Positions 33,108 to 41,328 of a DNA stretch of 44,608 nucleotides are shown in pieces (the stretch's first letter is position 1; every line of letters begins with the position of its first letter). The stretch comes from Lachnospiraceae bacterium (GTDB lineage Bacteria > Bacillota > Clostridia > Lachnospirales > Lachnospiraceae): NCBI GenBank assembly GCA_017526985.1, contig JAFXQR010000030.1, positions 1 to 44,608 on the forward strand. The letters run 5' to 3'. The notes below the pieces were generated by a model, which worked only from the letters and a program-made list of their open reading frames with translations, searched no databases and had not been told where the DNA came from. Made by a program: the position numbers and the translations under genes.

Positions 33108-34415
33108 ATGGGTATGAGAGAAGAAAATGCCGTAGAGGTACATGATATAAAAAAGTGCTTCAAGGTCTATGCGGATCACGCAGGACAGTTGAAGGAACGT
33201 ATTTTATTTTGGAAGAGAAACCGTTATGAAGAACGGAAGGTGCTGGACGGGATCAGCTTTGAGGTAAAGAAGGGTGAAGCGGTCGGTCTGATCGGGCAGA
33301 ATGGCTGCGGCAAGAGTACGACGCTGAAATTGCTGACAAAGATCATCTATCCGGACAGCGGTACGATACAGATGAACGGCCGCGTATCCAGTTTGATCGA
33401 GCTGGGAGCAGGTTTTCATCCGGATATGAGCGGACGGGAGAATATCTATACCAATGCCGCTATCTTTGGGCTGACCAAGAAAGAGATCGATGCACGATTG
33501 GATGACATCATTGCTTTTTCAGAATTGGAAGAGTTTATCGATAATCCGGTGCGAACCTATTCCTCTGGTATGTATATGCGACTGGCTTTTGCCGTAGCCA
33601 TCAATGTAGATGCAGACATATTGCTAATCGATGAGATACTGGCGGTAGGTGATGCGGCGTTCCAGGCAAAATGTTTCAACCGTATGCGTGAGATCAAGGC
33701 AAGCGGTACTACGATCATACTGGTATCCCACTCGTTGGGACAGATCGAGCAATTGTGTGACCGCAGTATCTGGATCCATGAGGGTAAGATCAAAATGGAG
33801 GGGATCCCGAGAGATGTGCATCCGCATTATATGGATCATATGGCGGAGATGACGGAGCGGGCAGCGGAAAAGAGAAGACAGGAAGAAGCAAGGAAAGCGG
33901 AGGGAAACGCAGCGGAAGAGCAGAAAAACGAAGCGAAAGAAGAGAAGGCAGAGCAACCGGCAGAAGTGAAAGAAAATCCGCAGCGATACGGAAACCGCAA
34001 AGCGGAGATCACATCCATCTCACTGAATCGACCGGATAAGCAGGATTGCCATACATTACATTCCGGAGAAGATGCTGAGATCGTGATCCGCTATAAGGCG
34101 CATGAGACGGTGCAAAAGGCGGCATTTGGGATCGGCATCTTTCGAAATGATGGTGTGCATTGCTATGGTACCAATACAGTGATCGATCAGCTGGAAGATT
34201 TTGATCTGGAGGGAAGCGGGAGTATGACGGTGCGTATTTCAAAGCTGCCACTCCTGCAGGGGAGTTACTCGATGGATATCGCCATTGAATGTGATCAGGG
34301 GATTCCGGTGGATTACTATAAAAATGCGATACAGTTTGAAGTGACCTCCCGGCTCAGCGAGGCCGGTGTGATGCGGGTGGAACATACATGGGAGCTGGAA
34401 AAACAAAATGGATGA
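33108..34415 (+). CDS. Polysaccharide exporter ATPase with C-terminal glycan-recognition domain (Wzt-like)
   Basis: The 435-residue protein has an ABC domain (about 8-245) with GQNGCGKST (Walker A), YSSGMYMRLAFAVAI (signature), ILLIDEILAVGDAAFQ (Walker B, D-loop) and the switch His in VSHSLGQIEQLC. A very charged Glu/Lys/Ala linker follows (about 250-295). A beta-sandwich domain (about 300-435: AEITSISLNRPD, AEIVIRYKAHETV, FGIGIFRNDGVHCYGTNT, GSYSMDIAIECDQG) matches the Wzt C-terminal domain. In known Wzt proteins that domain binds the capped end of the exported chain, so a terminal modification of this glycan is expected. GAGGAA lies 7 bases before the ATG. Confidence 0.92.
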   Translation: MGMREENAVEVHDIKKCFKVYADHAGQLKERILFWKRNRYEERKVLDGISFEVKKGEAVGLIGQNGCGKSTTLKLLTKIIYPDSGTIQMNGRVSSLIELGAGFHPDMSGRENIYTNAAIFGLTKKEIDARLDDIIAFSELEEFIDNPVRTYSSGMYMRLAFAVAINVDADILLIDEILAVGDAAFQAKCFNRMREIKASGTTIILVSHSLGQIEQLCDRSIWIHEGKIKMEGIPRDVHPHYMDHMAEMTERAAEKRRQEEARKAEGNAAEEQKNEAKEEKAEQPAEVKENPQRYGNRKAEITSISLNRPDKQDCHTLHSGEDAEIVIRYKAHETVQKAAFGIGIFRNDGVHCYGTNTVIDQLEDFDLEGSGSMTVRISKLPLLQGSYSMDIAIECDQGIPVDYYKNAIQFEVTSRLSEAGVMRVEHTWELEKQNG

Positions 34416-34866
34416 GAAGTGTGTGACGGAAATGAATACAGAAAACAAATCAGAAATCAATGTAGAAGAAATTATGGAGCAGATCCGGACGAATATTCGG
34501 GAACGCGGGTATGACAAGATCCCGTTGTCTTTCGAGGATGTGCCCATTTCACAGCCGCTGATTGCCGGCGAAGTGGAATATGATGCTATGGTACTGCGTC
34601 AGGAAGTGCAGTATCTGAACCAGAACTGGAATAACAACTGGAATGTGCCGGTTTCCGGCGGTGGGCTGCGGGCGAAGTTTAAGAAGCTGATCCGTAAGCT
34701 TACCCGTTTTATCATTGCGCCTATCGTTGCCTTTCAGAACGAATATAATGCCAGCAATGTGCGGGCAATCCAGCAGCTTGCGGCGTATGCAAAGATGATG
34801 GACGAGTACAAGCTGCGGATTGAAGAACTGGAGCAGCAGGTAAAAGAGCTGAAGCAGGGAAAATGA
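34408..34866 (+). CDS. Small coiled-coil protein of the glycan operon, unknown function
   Basis: The 152-residue protein has no signal peptide. Residues about 15-35 form an amphipathic helix (VEEIMEQIRTNIRERGYDKI). The middle (about 85-112) is basic and amphipathic (FKKLIRKLTRFIIAPIVAF) and could touch the membrane. The last 35 residues are a coiled coil (LRIEELEQQVKELKQGK). Similar small proteins accompany ABC-exported glycan genes in Clostridia, as I recall, where they may scaffold glycosyltransferases at the membrane; no function is established to my knowledge. It overlaps the ATPase gene by 8 bp and the next gene by 4 bp (ATGA), so tight stoichiometry with the exporter is plausible. Confidence 0.75.
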   Translation: MDEKCVTEMNTENKSEINVEEIMEQIRTNIRERGYDKIPLSFEDVPISQPLIAGEVEYDAMVLRQEVQYLNQNWNNNWNVPVSGGGLRAKFKKLIRKLTRFIIAPIVAFQNEYNASNVRAIQQLAAYAKMMDEYKLRIEELEQQVKELKQGK

Positions 34867-35945
34867 TGGCAGGACAAAAGATTGTGCAGATGCTGCCAAC
34901 TATCACCTTTGGAGATGGTGTCAGCAATGATGCTTTGATGATGGACCGGATCCTGCGGGAGATGGGATATAAAACAGGGATCTACGCGCAGAATATCGGA
35001 TCGCGTCTGCCGGTGGGAGTGGTGCAAAAGGTAGAAAAACTGCCGAAACTGTCCCGGGAGGATGTGGTATTGTATCATTTTTCTACTGGGACGGAACTGA
35101 ATCGCAGTGTTGCGAACCTTCCCTGCAGAAAGGTGATGGTTTATCATAATATCACGCCGAAGCGATTTTTGTTGCCGTATAATGCTGATGCCGCCGTATT
35201 GTGTGACAGCGGACGAAAGGATCTGGCGGCAACAAAAGATATGTTTGAACTGTGTATCGCGGATTCGGACTATAACCGGCAGGAACTGCTGGAGCTTGGG
35301 TATTCATGCAGGACAGAGGTGCTGCCGATCGTGATCCCCTTTGAAGACTATGAGAAAGAACCGGATAGGCATACTCTGGAAAAGTATAAGGATGACAAGA
35401 CCAACCTGCTTTTTGTGGGACGGATCGCTCCGAATAAGTGTCAGGAAGATGTGATCGGGACATTCTATTATTATCATACCTACATCAATCCGGAATCGAG
35501 ATTGTTTCTGGTGGGGAGCGAAGAGGGGATGGAACGCTACCGGAAACGACTGGAAGAATATGCGGAGAAACTCGGAATCAAGGACAGTGTAGTTTTTACC
35601 GGAAAGATTAAGTTTGCGGAGATCCTGGCCTACTATCGTCTGGCAGATGCATTTGTATGTATGAGTGAGCACGAAGGTTTTTGCATTCCGTTATTGGAGG
35701 CAATGAAGATGGAGGTGCCGGTGGTTGCGTATGATGCGGCTGCGGTAGGAGAGACCATGGGAGATGTCGGCATCCGATTAAAGGAAAAGGATCTGCAGGT
35801 AGCAGCCGAATGGGTTCATCAACTCTGCAGTAACGAGAAGTTACGGGAAAAGGTGATCACTGATCAGAAAAAGCGGCTGGATTTTTTTGCGGCACAGCGT
35901 ACCGAACAGCAATTCCGGCAGATCGTGGAGTCATTAGCAGTATGA
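34863..35945 (+). CDS. Family 4 (GT-B) glycosyltransferase
   Basis: The 360-residue protein begins QKIVQMLPTITFGDGVSNDA, an N-terminal glycine-rich loop of the GT-B fold. It continues with VVLYHFSTGTELN and YHNITPKRFL, then the donor domain NLLFVGRIAPNKCQEDVIG, DSVVFTGKIKFAEILAYYRLAD and AFVCMSEHEGFCIPLLEAMK. It resembles the WbpX/mannosyltransferase-like GT4 group by its YHNITP segment. The first ATG overlaps the preceding stop (ATGA); a second ATG follows immediately. It ends with the same ATGA overlap to the next gene. Confidence 0.9.
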   Translation: MMAGQKIVQMLPTITFGDGVSNDALMMDRILREMGYKTGIYAQNIGSRLPVGVVQKVEKLPKLSREDVVLYHFSTGTELNRSVANLPCRKVMVYHNITPKRFLLPYNADAAVLCDSGRKDLAATKDMFELCIADSDYNRQELLELGYSCRTEVLPIVIPFEDYEKEPDRHTLEKYKDDKTNLLFVGRIAPNKCQEDVIGTFYYYHTYINPESRLFLVGSEEGMERYRKRLEEYAEKLGIKDSVVFTGKIKFAEILAYYRLADAFVCMSEHEGFCIPLLEAMKMEVPVVAYDAAAVGETMGDVGIRLKEKDLQVAAEWVHQLCSNEKLREKVITDQKKRLDFFAAQRTEQQFRQIVESLAV

Positions 35946-37144
35946 AGAAGATAGGATTTATTTCACCCTGGTATGGGGAAAATATCACTGGTGGCGCAGA
36001 GGCAGCGCTGCGCGGGCTGGTGCATCATATGACCGATCAGAATGTGGAACTGGAAATACTGACTACATGTGTAAAGGATTTCACATCGGATTGGAATCAG
36101 AATTTTCATAAGAAAGGTCTGACAGAAGAATACGGGATCCCGGTGCGTCGTTTTCCGGTGCGGAAACGAAATACAGCACTTTTTAATGAGATCAATTATA
36201 AGTTTGTATATCATCAGCGGGTAACGGAGCAGGAAGAAGAGATCTTCTTGCGGGAGATGGTCAACAGCCCGGAACTGTATGCGTATATCAAAGAGCATCA
36301 GGATGAGTACAGTGCATTAGTGTATACGCCATATATGTTCGGAACAACCTATTACGGAGCATTGGCGTGCCCGGAAAAAACAGTGCTCATTCCGTGTCTG
36401 CATGACGAAGGCTATGCTTATATGAAGCATTTTGCGGAGGCTTTTTCCAAGGTAAGGGGAATGCTGTATCTGTCGGAGCCGGAGCGAGAGCTGGCCAACC
36501 GGCTGTATGATCTGTCCAGAGTGAAGCAGATGACCATTGGTACCGGTGTGGATGTTTCTTATTCGGGGAATGGAGAAGCATTCCGAAAAAAGTATCAGAT
36601 CAAAGAACCGTTTATTGTATATGCAGGCAGAAAGGATGAGGGGAAAAACATCCTGACACTGTTGCGTTATTTTGAGGAATACAAGAAACGAAGAGGTGGA
36701 GATCTCAAACTGGTGCTGCTTGGGGGCGGAAATTTGGAAGTGCCTAAGGAGAGCAGAAAAGAGATCCTTGATCTTGGATTTGTCAGTAAGGAAGATAAAT
36801 TTGACGCGTGCGCGGCATGTGAATTTCTATGTCAGCCGTCCAAAAACGAGAGCTTTTCCATCGTGATCATGGAGAGCTGGATTGCAGGACGGCCGGTTTT
36901 GGTACATAACGACTGTGCGGTTACAAAGAATTTTGCGATACAAGCGCGCGGCGGATTGTATTTTAAAGATTATTACGAGTTTGAAGGCTGCGTAGATTAT
37001 TTCAGCGAACATAAGGATGTGGCAGCGGAAATGGGGCAGAACGGACGGGCGTATGTTCTGGATCATTTTGAATGGGGGGTGATCGTGCAAAAGACGCTGG
37101 CATTTCTGGAAGAATGTATGCAGGAGAAGGAGCAGGCGTCATGA
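35942..37144 (+). CDS. Family 4 (GT-B) glycosyltransferase, first of a tandem pair
   Basis: The 400-residue protein starts KKIGFISPWYGENITGGAEA and has LGLVHH-type acceptor-domain helices. In the donor domain PFIVYAGRKDEGKNILTLLR, LDLGFVSKEDKFDACAACEF and QPSKNESFSIVIMESWIAGR supply the GT4 motif, although the classic first Glu context is altered (PSKNESFS). The C-terminal GGLYFKDYYEFEGCVDYF and MGQNGRAYV segments are shared with the following gene, so the pair arose by duplication. Start and end both overlap neighbours as ATGA. Confidence 0.9.
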   Translation: MKKIGFISPWYGENITGGAEAALRGLVHHMTDQNVELEILTTCVKDFTSDWNQNFHKKGLTEEYGIPVRRFPVRKRNTALFNEINYKFVYHQRVTEQEEEIFLREMVNSPELYAYIKEHQDEYSALVYTPYMFGTTYYGALACPEKTVLIPCLHDEGYAYMKHFAEAFSKVRGMLYLSEPERELANRLYDLSRVKQMTIGTGVDVSYSGNGEAFRKKYQIKEPFIVYAGRKDEGKNILTLLRYFEEYKKRRGGDLKLVLLGGGNLEVPKESRKEILDLGFVSKEDKFDACAACEFLCQPSKNESFSIVIMESWIAGRPVLVHNDCAVTKNFAIQARGGLYFKDYYEFEGCVDYFSEHKDVAAEMGQNGRAYVLDHFEWGVIVQKTLAFLEECMQEKEQAS

Positions 37145-38322
37145 AGCGTGTAGCATTTGTGACACAACGATATGGATTGGAAGTAAATGGCGGTGCAGAG
37201 TTGCAGTGCCGTCTGCTGGCAGAGCACTTGTGTGGGCGTTATGAGGTGGAAGCGATCTCAACCAAGGCCATCGACTATGTAACCTGGAAGGATGAGTATA
37301 CTGAGGATCAGGAAGTGATGAACGGTGTACTGGTGCGTCGGTTTTCGGTGGAAAAGCCCAGAGATAACGCGGCATTTAACCGTTTTTCGGAAAAAGTGTT
37401 TTCCAGAGACGGTGGGATCAGCGAACAGGAACAGTGGATGGATCTGCAGGGGCCACATTCGGAAGCATTGATCCGTTATCTTGCGGAACATATCGATGAT
37501 TATGATGCTTTTGTATTTTGCTGCTATCTGTATTATCCAACATATTATGGACTGAAAGCGGTTGGGAAGAAGGCCATTCTCATCTCGGATGCGCATGATG
37601 AGCTGCCTATTCATCTGGGGATCTTCCGAAACATGTTTACATGGCCGGCGGCGTTCTTTTTCAATACCAAGGAAGAGAAACGATTTGTGGAAAGCAAGTT
37701 TGCGGTCGCAGGCAAGCCGGACAATGACGGGCTGGGCGGTGTCGGGATCGATCTGCCACAGGAAGTGCGGGCAGAGCGTTTCTATAAAAAATTCGGATTA
37801 AAGAATTTTATATTGTATATCGGGCGCATCGAGGAACATAAAGGCTGTAAAGAGATGTTCCAATACTTTGCAGAACTGAAAAAACGGCATCCGGAGGAAC
37901 TGGCAGATGTCAAGCTGGTCCTGATGGGGAAAGCTGTGATGGAGGTGCCGGAGTCGGACGACATCGTAGAACTGGGCTTTGTATCGGAAGAGGATAAATA
38001 TGATGGGATTGCGGCCTGCAGTTTTTTGTGGCTGCCGTCCAAATATGAGAGTTTATCCATAGTAGTGCTAGAAGCAATGGCACTGCAAAAGCCGGTGGTG
38101 ATCGATGCAGACTGTGAAGTGGTGCGTGGGCATTGCATCCGAAGCAACGGAGGTTTGTATTACCGGGGCTTTTTTGAGTTTGAAGGTTGTGTGATGTATC
38201 TGCAGGAGCATGCAGAGCAGGCAGCATTGATGGGGCAAAACGGACAGGCATATGTCGAAAAGTATTATGCCTGGGATGCCATCGTTGAGCGATTGGCAGG
38301 GTTGATTGAGAAGGTAAGCTAA
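37141..38322 (+). CDS. Family 4 (GT-B) glycosyltransferase, second of a tandem pair
   Basis: The 393-residue paralogue of the preceding protein starts KRVAFVTQRYGLEVNGGAEL. It carries NFILYIGRIEEHKGCKEMFQ, VELGFVSEEDKYDGIAACSF, LPSKYESLSIVVLEAMALQK, and the shared GGLYYRGFFEFEGCVMYL and MGQNGQAYV tail. The more typical GT4 ending suggests it keeps ancestral activity. ATG 37141 is chosen because GGAGAAGGAG lies upstream and ATGA overlaps the previous stop; the longer frame starting at 37072 lies inside the neighbour. It is the last glycosyltransferase before the surface proteins. Confidence 0.9.
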   Translation: MKRVAFVTQRYGLEVNGGAELQCRLLAEHLCGRYEVEAISTKAIDYVTWKDEYTEDQEVMNGVLVRRFSVEKPRDNAAFNRFSEKVFSRDGGISEQEQWMDLQGPHSEALIRYLAEHIDDYDAFVFCCYLYYPTYYGLKAVGKKAILISDAHDELPIHLGIFRNMFTWPAAFFFNTKEEKRFVESKFAVAGKPDNDGLGGVGIDLPQEVRAERFYKKFGLKNFILYIGRIEEHKGCKEMFQYFAELKKRHPEELADVKLVLMGKAVMEVPESDDIVELGFVSEEDKYDGIAACSFLWLPSKYESLSIVVLEAMALQKPVVIDADCEVVRGHCIRSNGGLYYRGFFEFEGCVMYLQEHAEQAALMGQNGQAYVEKYYAWDAIVERLAGLIEKVS

Positions 38323-38351
38323 ACGAACATTTGGAAAGGAGAACCGAAAAA

Positions 38352-41300
38352 ATGAAAAATAGGGCAGTTTCCAGAGCATTAGGTGTTTTCCTTGCGGGGG
38401 CAGTGACATTATCTTCTGTGCCGGTGATGCAAGTTCGGGCAGAGGGTGAGACGGAAACGACAGAGGATGTAGAAGAGAACGAGGATCTGGATGAGACTCC
38501 TGCATCTGAAAATAGTTCGGGAAATGAAGAATCAGTAGCAGACTTGGGGAATGGGGAGCAGAATGCGGAAGAGAGCGAGGTATCGACAGAAGAGCCGGAG
38601 ACGGAAGGTGTAGAGAACGAAAACGAGGAGAGTGATTCTGCGGAAGAGTCTGAGAGCGAAGATGGCGAAGACGAAAGCATTACTGATATAGAGAATAGTT
38701 CAGAGCAAAATGCAGAGGATGGGGAAAGGGATCCGGAATTAACAGAGAAAGATATAGAAATAGCAAAAGAATCCGGCAATGAAGAGACCGTTGGAGATGA
38801 ATTGGAAGAGGGAGAGCCGGAAGAAAATAAGGAAGAAATCGAAGAAGAGATCTTAGAAGAGGATTTGTCCGAGTTTATCGTGCAGGCTGGTGGATTTGAG
38901 GCACCGGAGATAGTTCGTACAGAATCTACCGGATTGTATTACAGCACCTCTGACAGTTATGTCGGGGCAAAAAACAAACTGATCGCTGCCTTGTCATCAT
39001 GGGAAAGCAGTGTTGATATATCGGCGTATAACATTACAACTGATGAGATGAGAAAGTTATATACCAGTGTGATCAATGCGAAACCGGAGTTGTTCTATGT
39101 GGAAAGTGGTTATGAGTATTCTATAACAGGTAGTCAGGTCACAAAAGTGTATCCGCATTATCATACGGGGTATAGTGAGGCGGATTGTGAAGCTTTTCGT
39201 TCGAAAGGTCAGGAGATCGTTGCTCTGATCGATGATGATTGGACAGATCTGGAAAAGGTGTTGTTTCTTCACGATTATGTGGTGCAGCATTGCGAGTATG
39301 GAAAGAGCAGTCCGGACGCCGGATATAGAGCTTATGATGCAATGATGGGGGGATTGGCGGTATGCAACGGTTATGCACTGGAATATACTTATCTGCTTTC
39401 CTTGGCCGGATTTGAATCGGAAGTAGTTGTAAGTGATACGATGGAACATGCCTGGAATTTGCTGCATTTGGGCGGCAGATATTATTATGTGGATACCACC
39501 TGGGATGATCATTCCAATGCCTATACCAGGTATTCCTATTGTGCACATTGCAATTTCCTGCTGAACCGTGCAGATTTCCTGAATGAAGGGCATTTCGGCT
39601 CTGACTGGTATGGGACCAAGAGCGACCGGAATGTTTATGATGCGGTGGAAGCATCCGGGAATTATTCCGGGTATTTTTGGAAGGATGTAGAATCCGGTCT
39701 GCCCTTAAATGGGACAAAAACCGCATATTGCAGTAATGGAATGGTACATATCTATGACTTTGCTACGATGAGGGAGACGGCATCGTATGATTATCAGCAG
39801 GAAGAATGGCCGGATCCGGAACATTCCGGATGGACATATAATGGTGATTATTCCAGTTTCTCAACGCTGCATGGAAACTGGTATTATCTGGTGCCGGATG
39901 GGATTTATAGGATGACAACGGAGGGAGTATCGTCCAGGGTATACACACTGAGTGCAACGGAGCTGTCGGCAGGCTATATGTATGGTCTGATGCCGGAGAA
40001 GGATAAGTTATACTACGAACTGGCAACTACGCCGGTTGCCGATACCGTACAGGATGGCTATTACACTGATGGGAGTTCCGGTGGGAACTCTTCCGGTAAT
40101 CAGAATACTTCAGGAAACCAAAATACTTCTAATGGAGAGGATTACTCGCAGGAGCAGTCCACGAGAGGCTTTGTGTACCGTATGTACAAGGTGGTACTGG
40201 GGCGTGATCCGGATGCGGCAGGACTCAACCAGTGGGTGTCCGATCTGAACAGCGGAAGATCTAAAGCAGTAGATATTGTATATGGTTTCTTTTACTCTCC
40301 GGAGTATCAGAACAAAGCAAAATCAAATAGCGAGATCGTGACCGATTGTTACAATGCGATGCTGGGACGCGATCCGGATGCCGGTGGTTATACGATGTGG
40401 GTAGACCGGCTGAATGTGGGAATGACACCGGAGGCAATCTTCGCAGGTTTTGTGGGCAGTCAGGAGTTTATGAATCTGTGCAGTTATTACGGGATCCAGC
40501 CGGGGCAGTATCAGCTGACCGCTGCCAGAGATCAGAACTATGAAAGAACCTATTTTGTATACCGTCTGTATCAGAACTGTTTGGGCAGAACACCGGATGC
40601 CGGCGGGCAGGAGAGTTGGTGTGCAGCCCTGGGCAGGGGCGACTCCGGCGCAGATGTAGCATATGGTTTTGTCTTCAGCCCGGAATATCTGGAAAGACAT
40701 ACGAGTAATACCGAATATGTAAGTACAATGTATCAGACGATCCTGGGAAGAGCGGGCGATGCTGCCGGGATGGCATCCTGGATCGATCAGTTGAATTATA
40801 CCAATACAAGAGAGCATGTATTGAACGGATTTTTGTACAGTCAGGAGTTTGCACAGCAGTGTGCGGTGGCCGGGATCCATGTGGGATCACCGGTGGCTGA
40901 GCCGGACGACAGCAGAGAGTGGCAGTATAATATCGAGATCCTGCAGCTCTGCAATCAGCAGCGCAGCGCAAATGGCCTGAATCCCCTGGTGACGCAGGAA
41001 GATGTGTGGCGGGATGTGGCTATGGTAAGAGCAAATGAACTGACTACCAGCTATAGTCATACGAGACCGAACGGGACGACTTGCTGGACAGCATATTATG
41101 AGGTGGGGATTGATGATCCGTCTGCAGAGAATATTGCTGCAGGGTATAGTTCACCGCAGGCAGTAGTGAACGGATGGTTGAATTCCAGTGGCCACAGAGC
41201 TAATATCCTGGGTGGCAGTAGCAGGGTGCTTGCTACCGGATATAGCTATACACCAAATGATATGTACAGACATTATTGGAGCCAGAATTTTACCAGATAG
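38352..41300 (+). CDS. Secreted transglutaminase-like - 4x DUF4214 - CAP domain protein
   Basis: The 982-residue protein has a signal peptide (about 1-31, ending QVRAEG) and a very acidic Glu/Ser-rich stretch (about 32-170). A transglutaminase-like domain (about 275-400) follows with a complete triad: Cys338 (AVCNGYALEY), His366 (MEHAWNLL) and Asp381 (YYVDTTWDDH). A beta-rich region and a Gly/Ser/Asn linker (about 575-598) lead to four DUF4214 units (about 603-850). A CAP/SCP domain (about 853-982: NIEILQLCNQQRSANGLNPL, SHTRPNGTTCW, AENIAAGY, HRANIL) ends it. ATG 38352 follows AAAGGAG; a TTG at 38331 is in frame. It lies 29 bp after the last glycosyltransferase, in the same operon. Role inferred: crosslinking or processing at the wall. 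Confidence 0.9.
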   Translation: MKNRAVSRALGVFLAGAVTLSSVPVMQVRAEGETETTEDVEENEDLDETPASENSSGNEESVADLGNGEQNAEESEVSTEEPETEGVENENEESDSAEESESEDGEDESITDIENSSEQNAEDGERDPELTEKDIEIAKESGNEETVGDELEEGEPEENKEEIEEEILEEDLSEFIVQAGGFEAPEIVRTESTGLYYSTSDSYVGAKNKLIAALSSWESSVDISAYNITTDEMRKLYTSVINAKPELFYVESGYEYSITGSQVTKVYPHYHTGYSEADCEAFRSKGQEIVALIDDDWTDLEKVLFLHDYVVQHCEYGKSSPDAGYRAYDAMMGGLAVCNGYALEYTYLLSLAGFESEVVVSDTMEHAWNLLHLGGRYYYVDTTWDDHSNAYTRYSYCAHCNFLLNRADFLNEGHFGSDWYGTKSDRNVYDAVEASGNYSGYFWKDVESGLPLNGTKTAYCSNGMVHIYDFATMRETASYDYQQEEWPDPEHSGWTYNGDYSSFSTLHGNWYYLVPDGIYRMTTEGVSSRVYTLSATELSAGYMYGLMPEKDKLYYELATTPVADTVQDGYYTDGSSGGNSSGNQNTSGNQNTSNGEDYSQEQSTRGFVYRMYKVVLGRDPDAAGLNQWVSDLNSGRSKAVDIVYGFFYSPEYQNKAKSNSEIVTDCYNAMLGRDPDAGGYTMWVDRLNVGMTPEAIFAGFVGSQEFMNLCSYYGIQPGQYQLTAARDQNYERTYFVYRLYQNCLGRTPDAGGQESWCAALGRGDSGADVAYGFVFSPEYLERHTSNTEYVSTMYQTILGRAGDAAGMASWIDQLNYTNTREHVLNGFLYSQEFAQQCAVAGIHVGSPVAEPDDSREWQYNIEILQLCNQQRSANGLNPLVTQEDVWRDVAMVRANELTTSYSHTRPNGTTCWTAYYEVGIDDPSAENIAAGYSSPQAVVNGWLNSSGHRANILGGSSRVLATGYSYTPNDMYRHYWSQNFTR

Positions 41301-41328
41301 GAAGCGCACAGCAAAGGGGGATTGTGCT

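Noticed and set aside
20899-38322. Locus considered as a classical Wzx/Wzy capsule operon
   Set aside because: No flippase or polymerase is recognised, while a Wzm/Wzt-type ABC exporter is present; the polytopic protein at 25209 looks GT-C-like rather than Wzy, though this is not certain.
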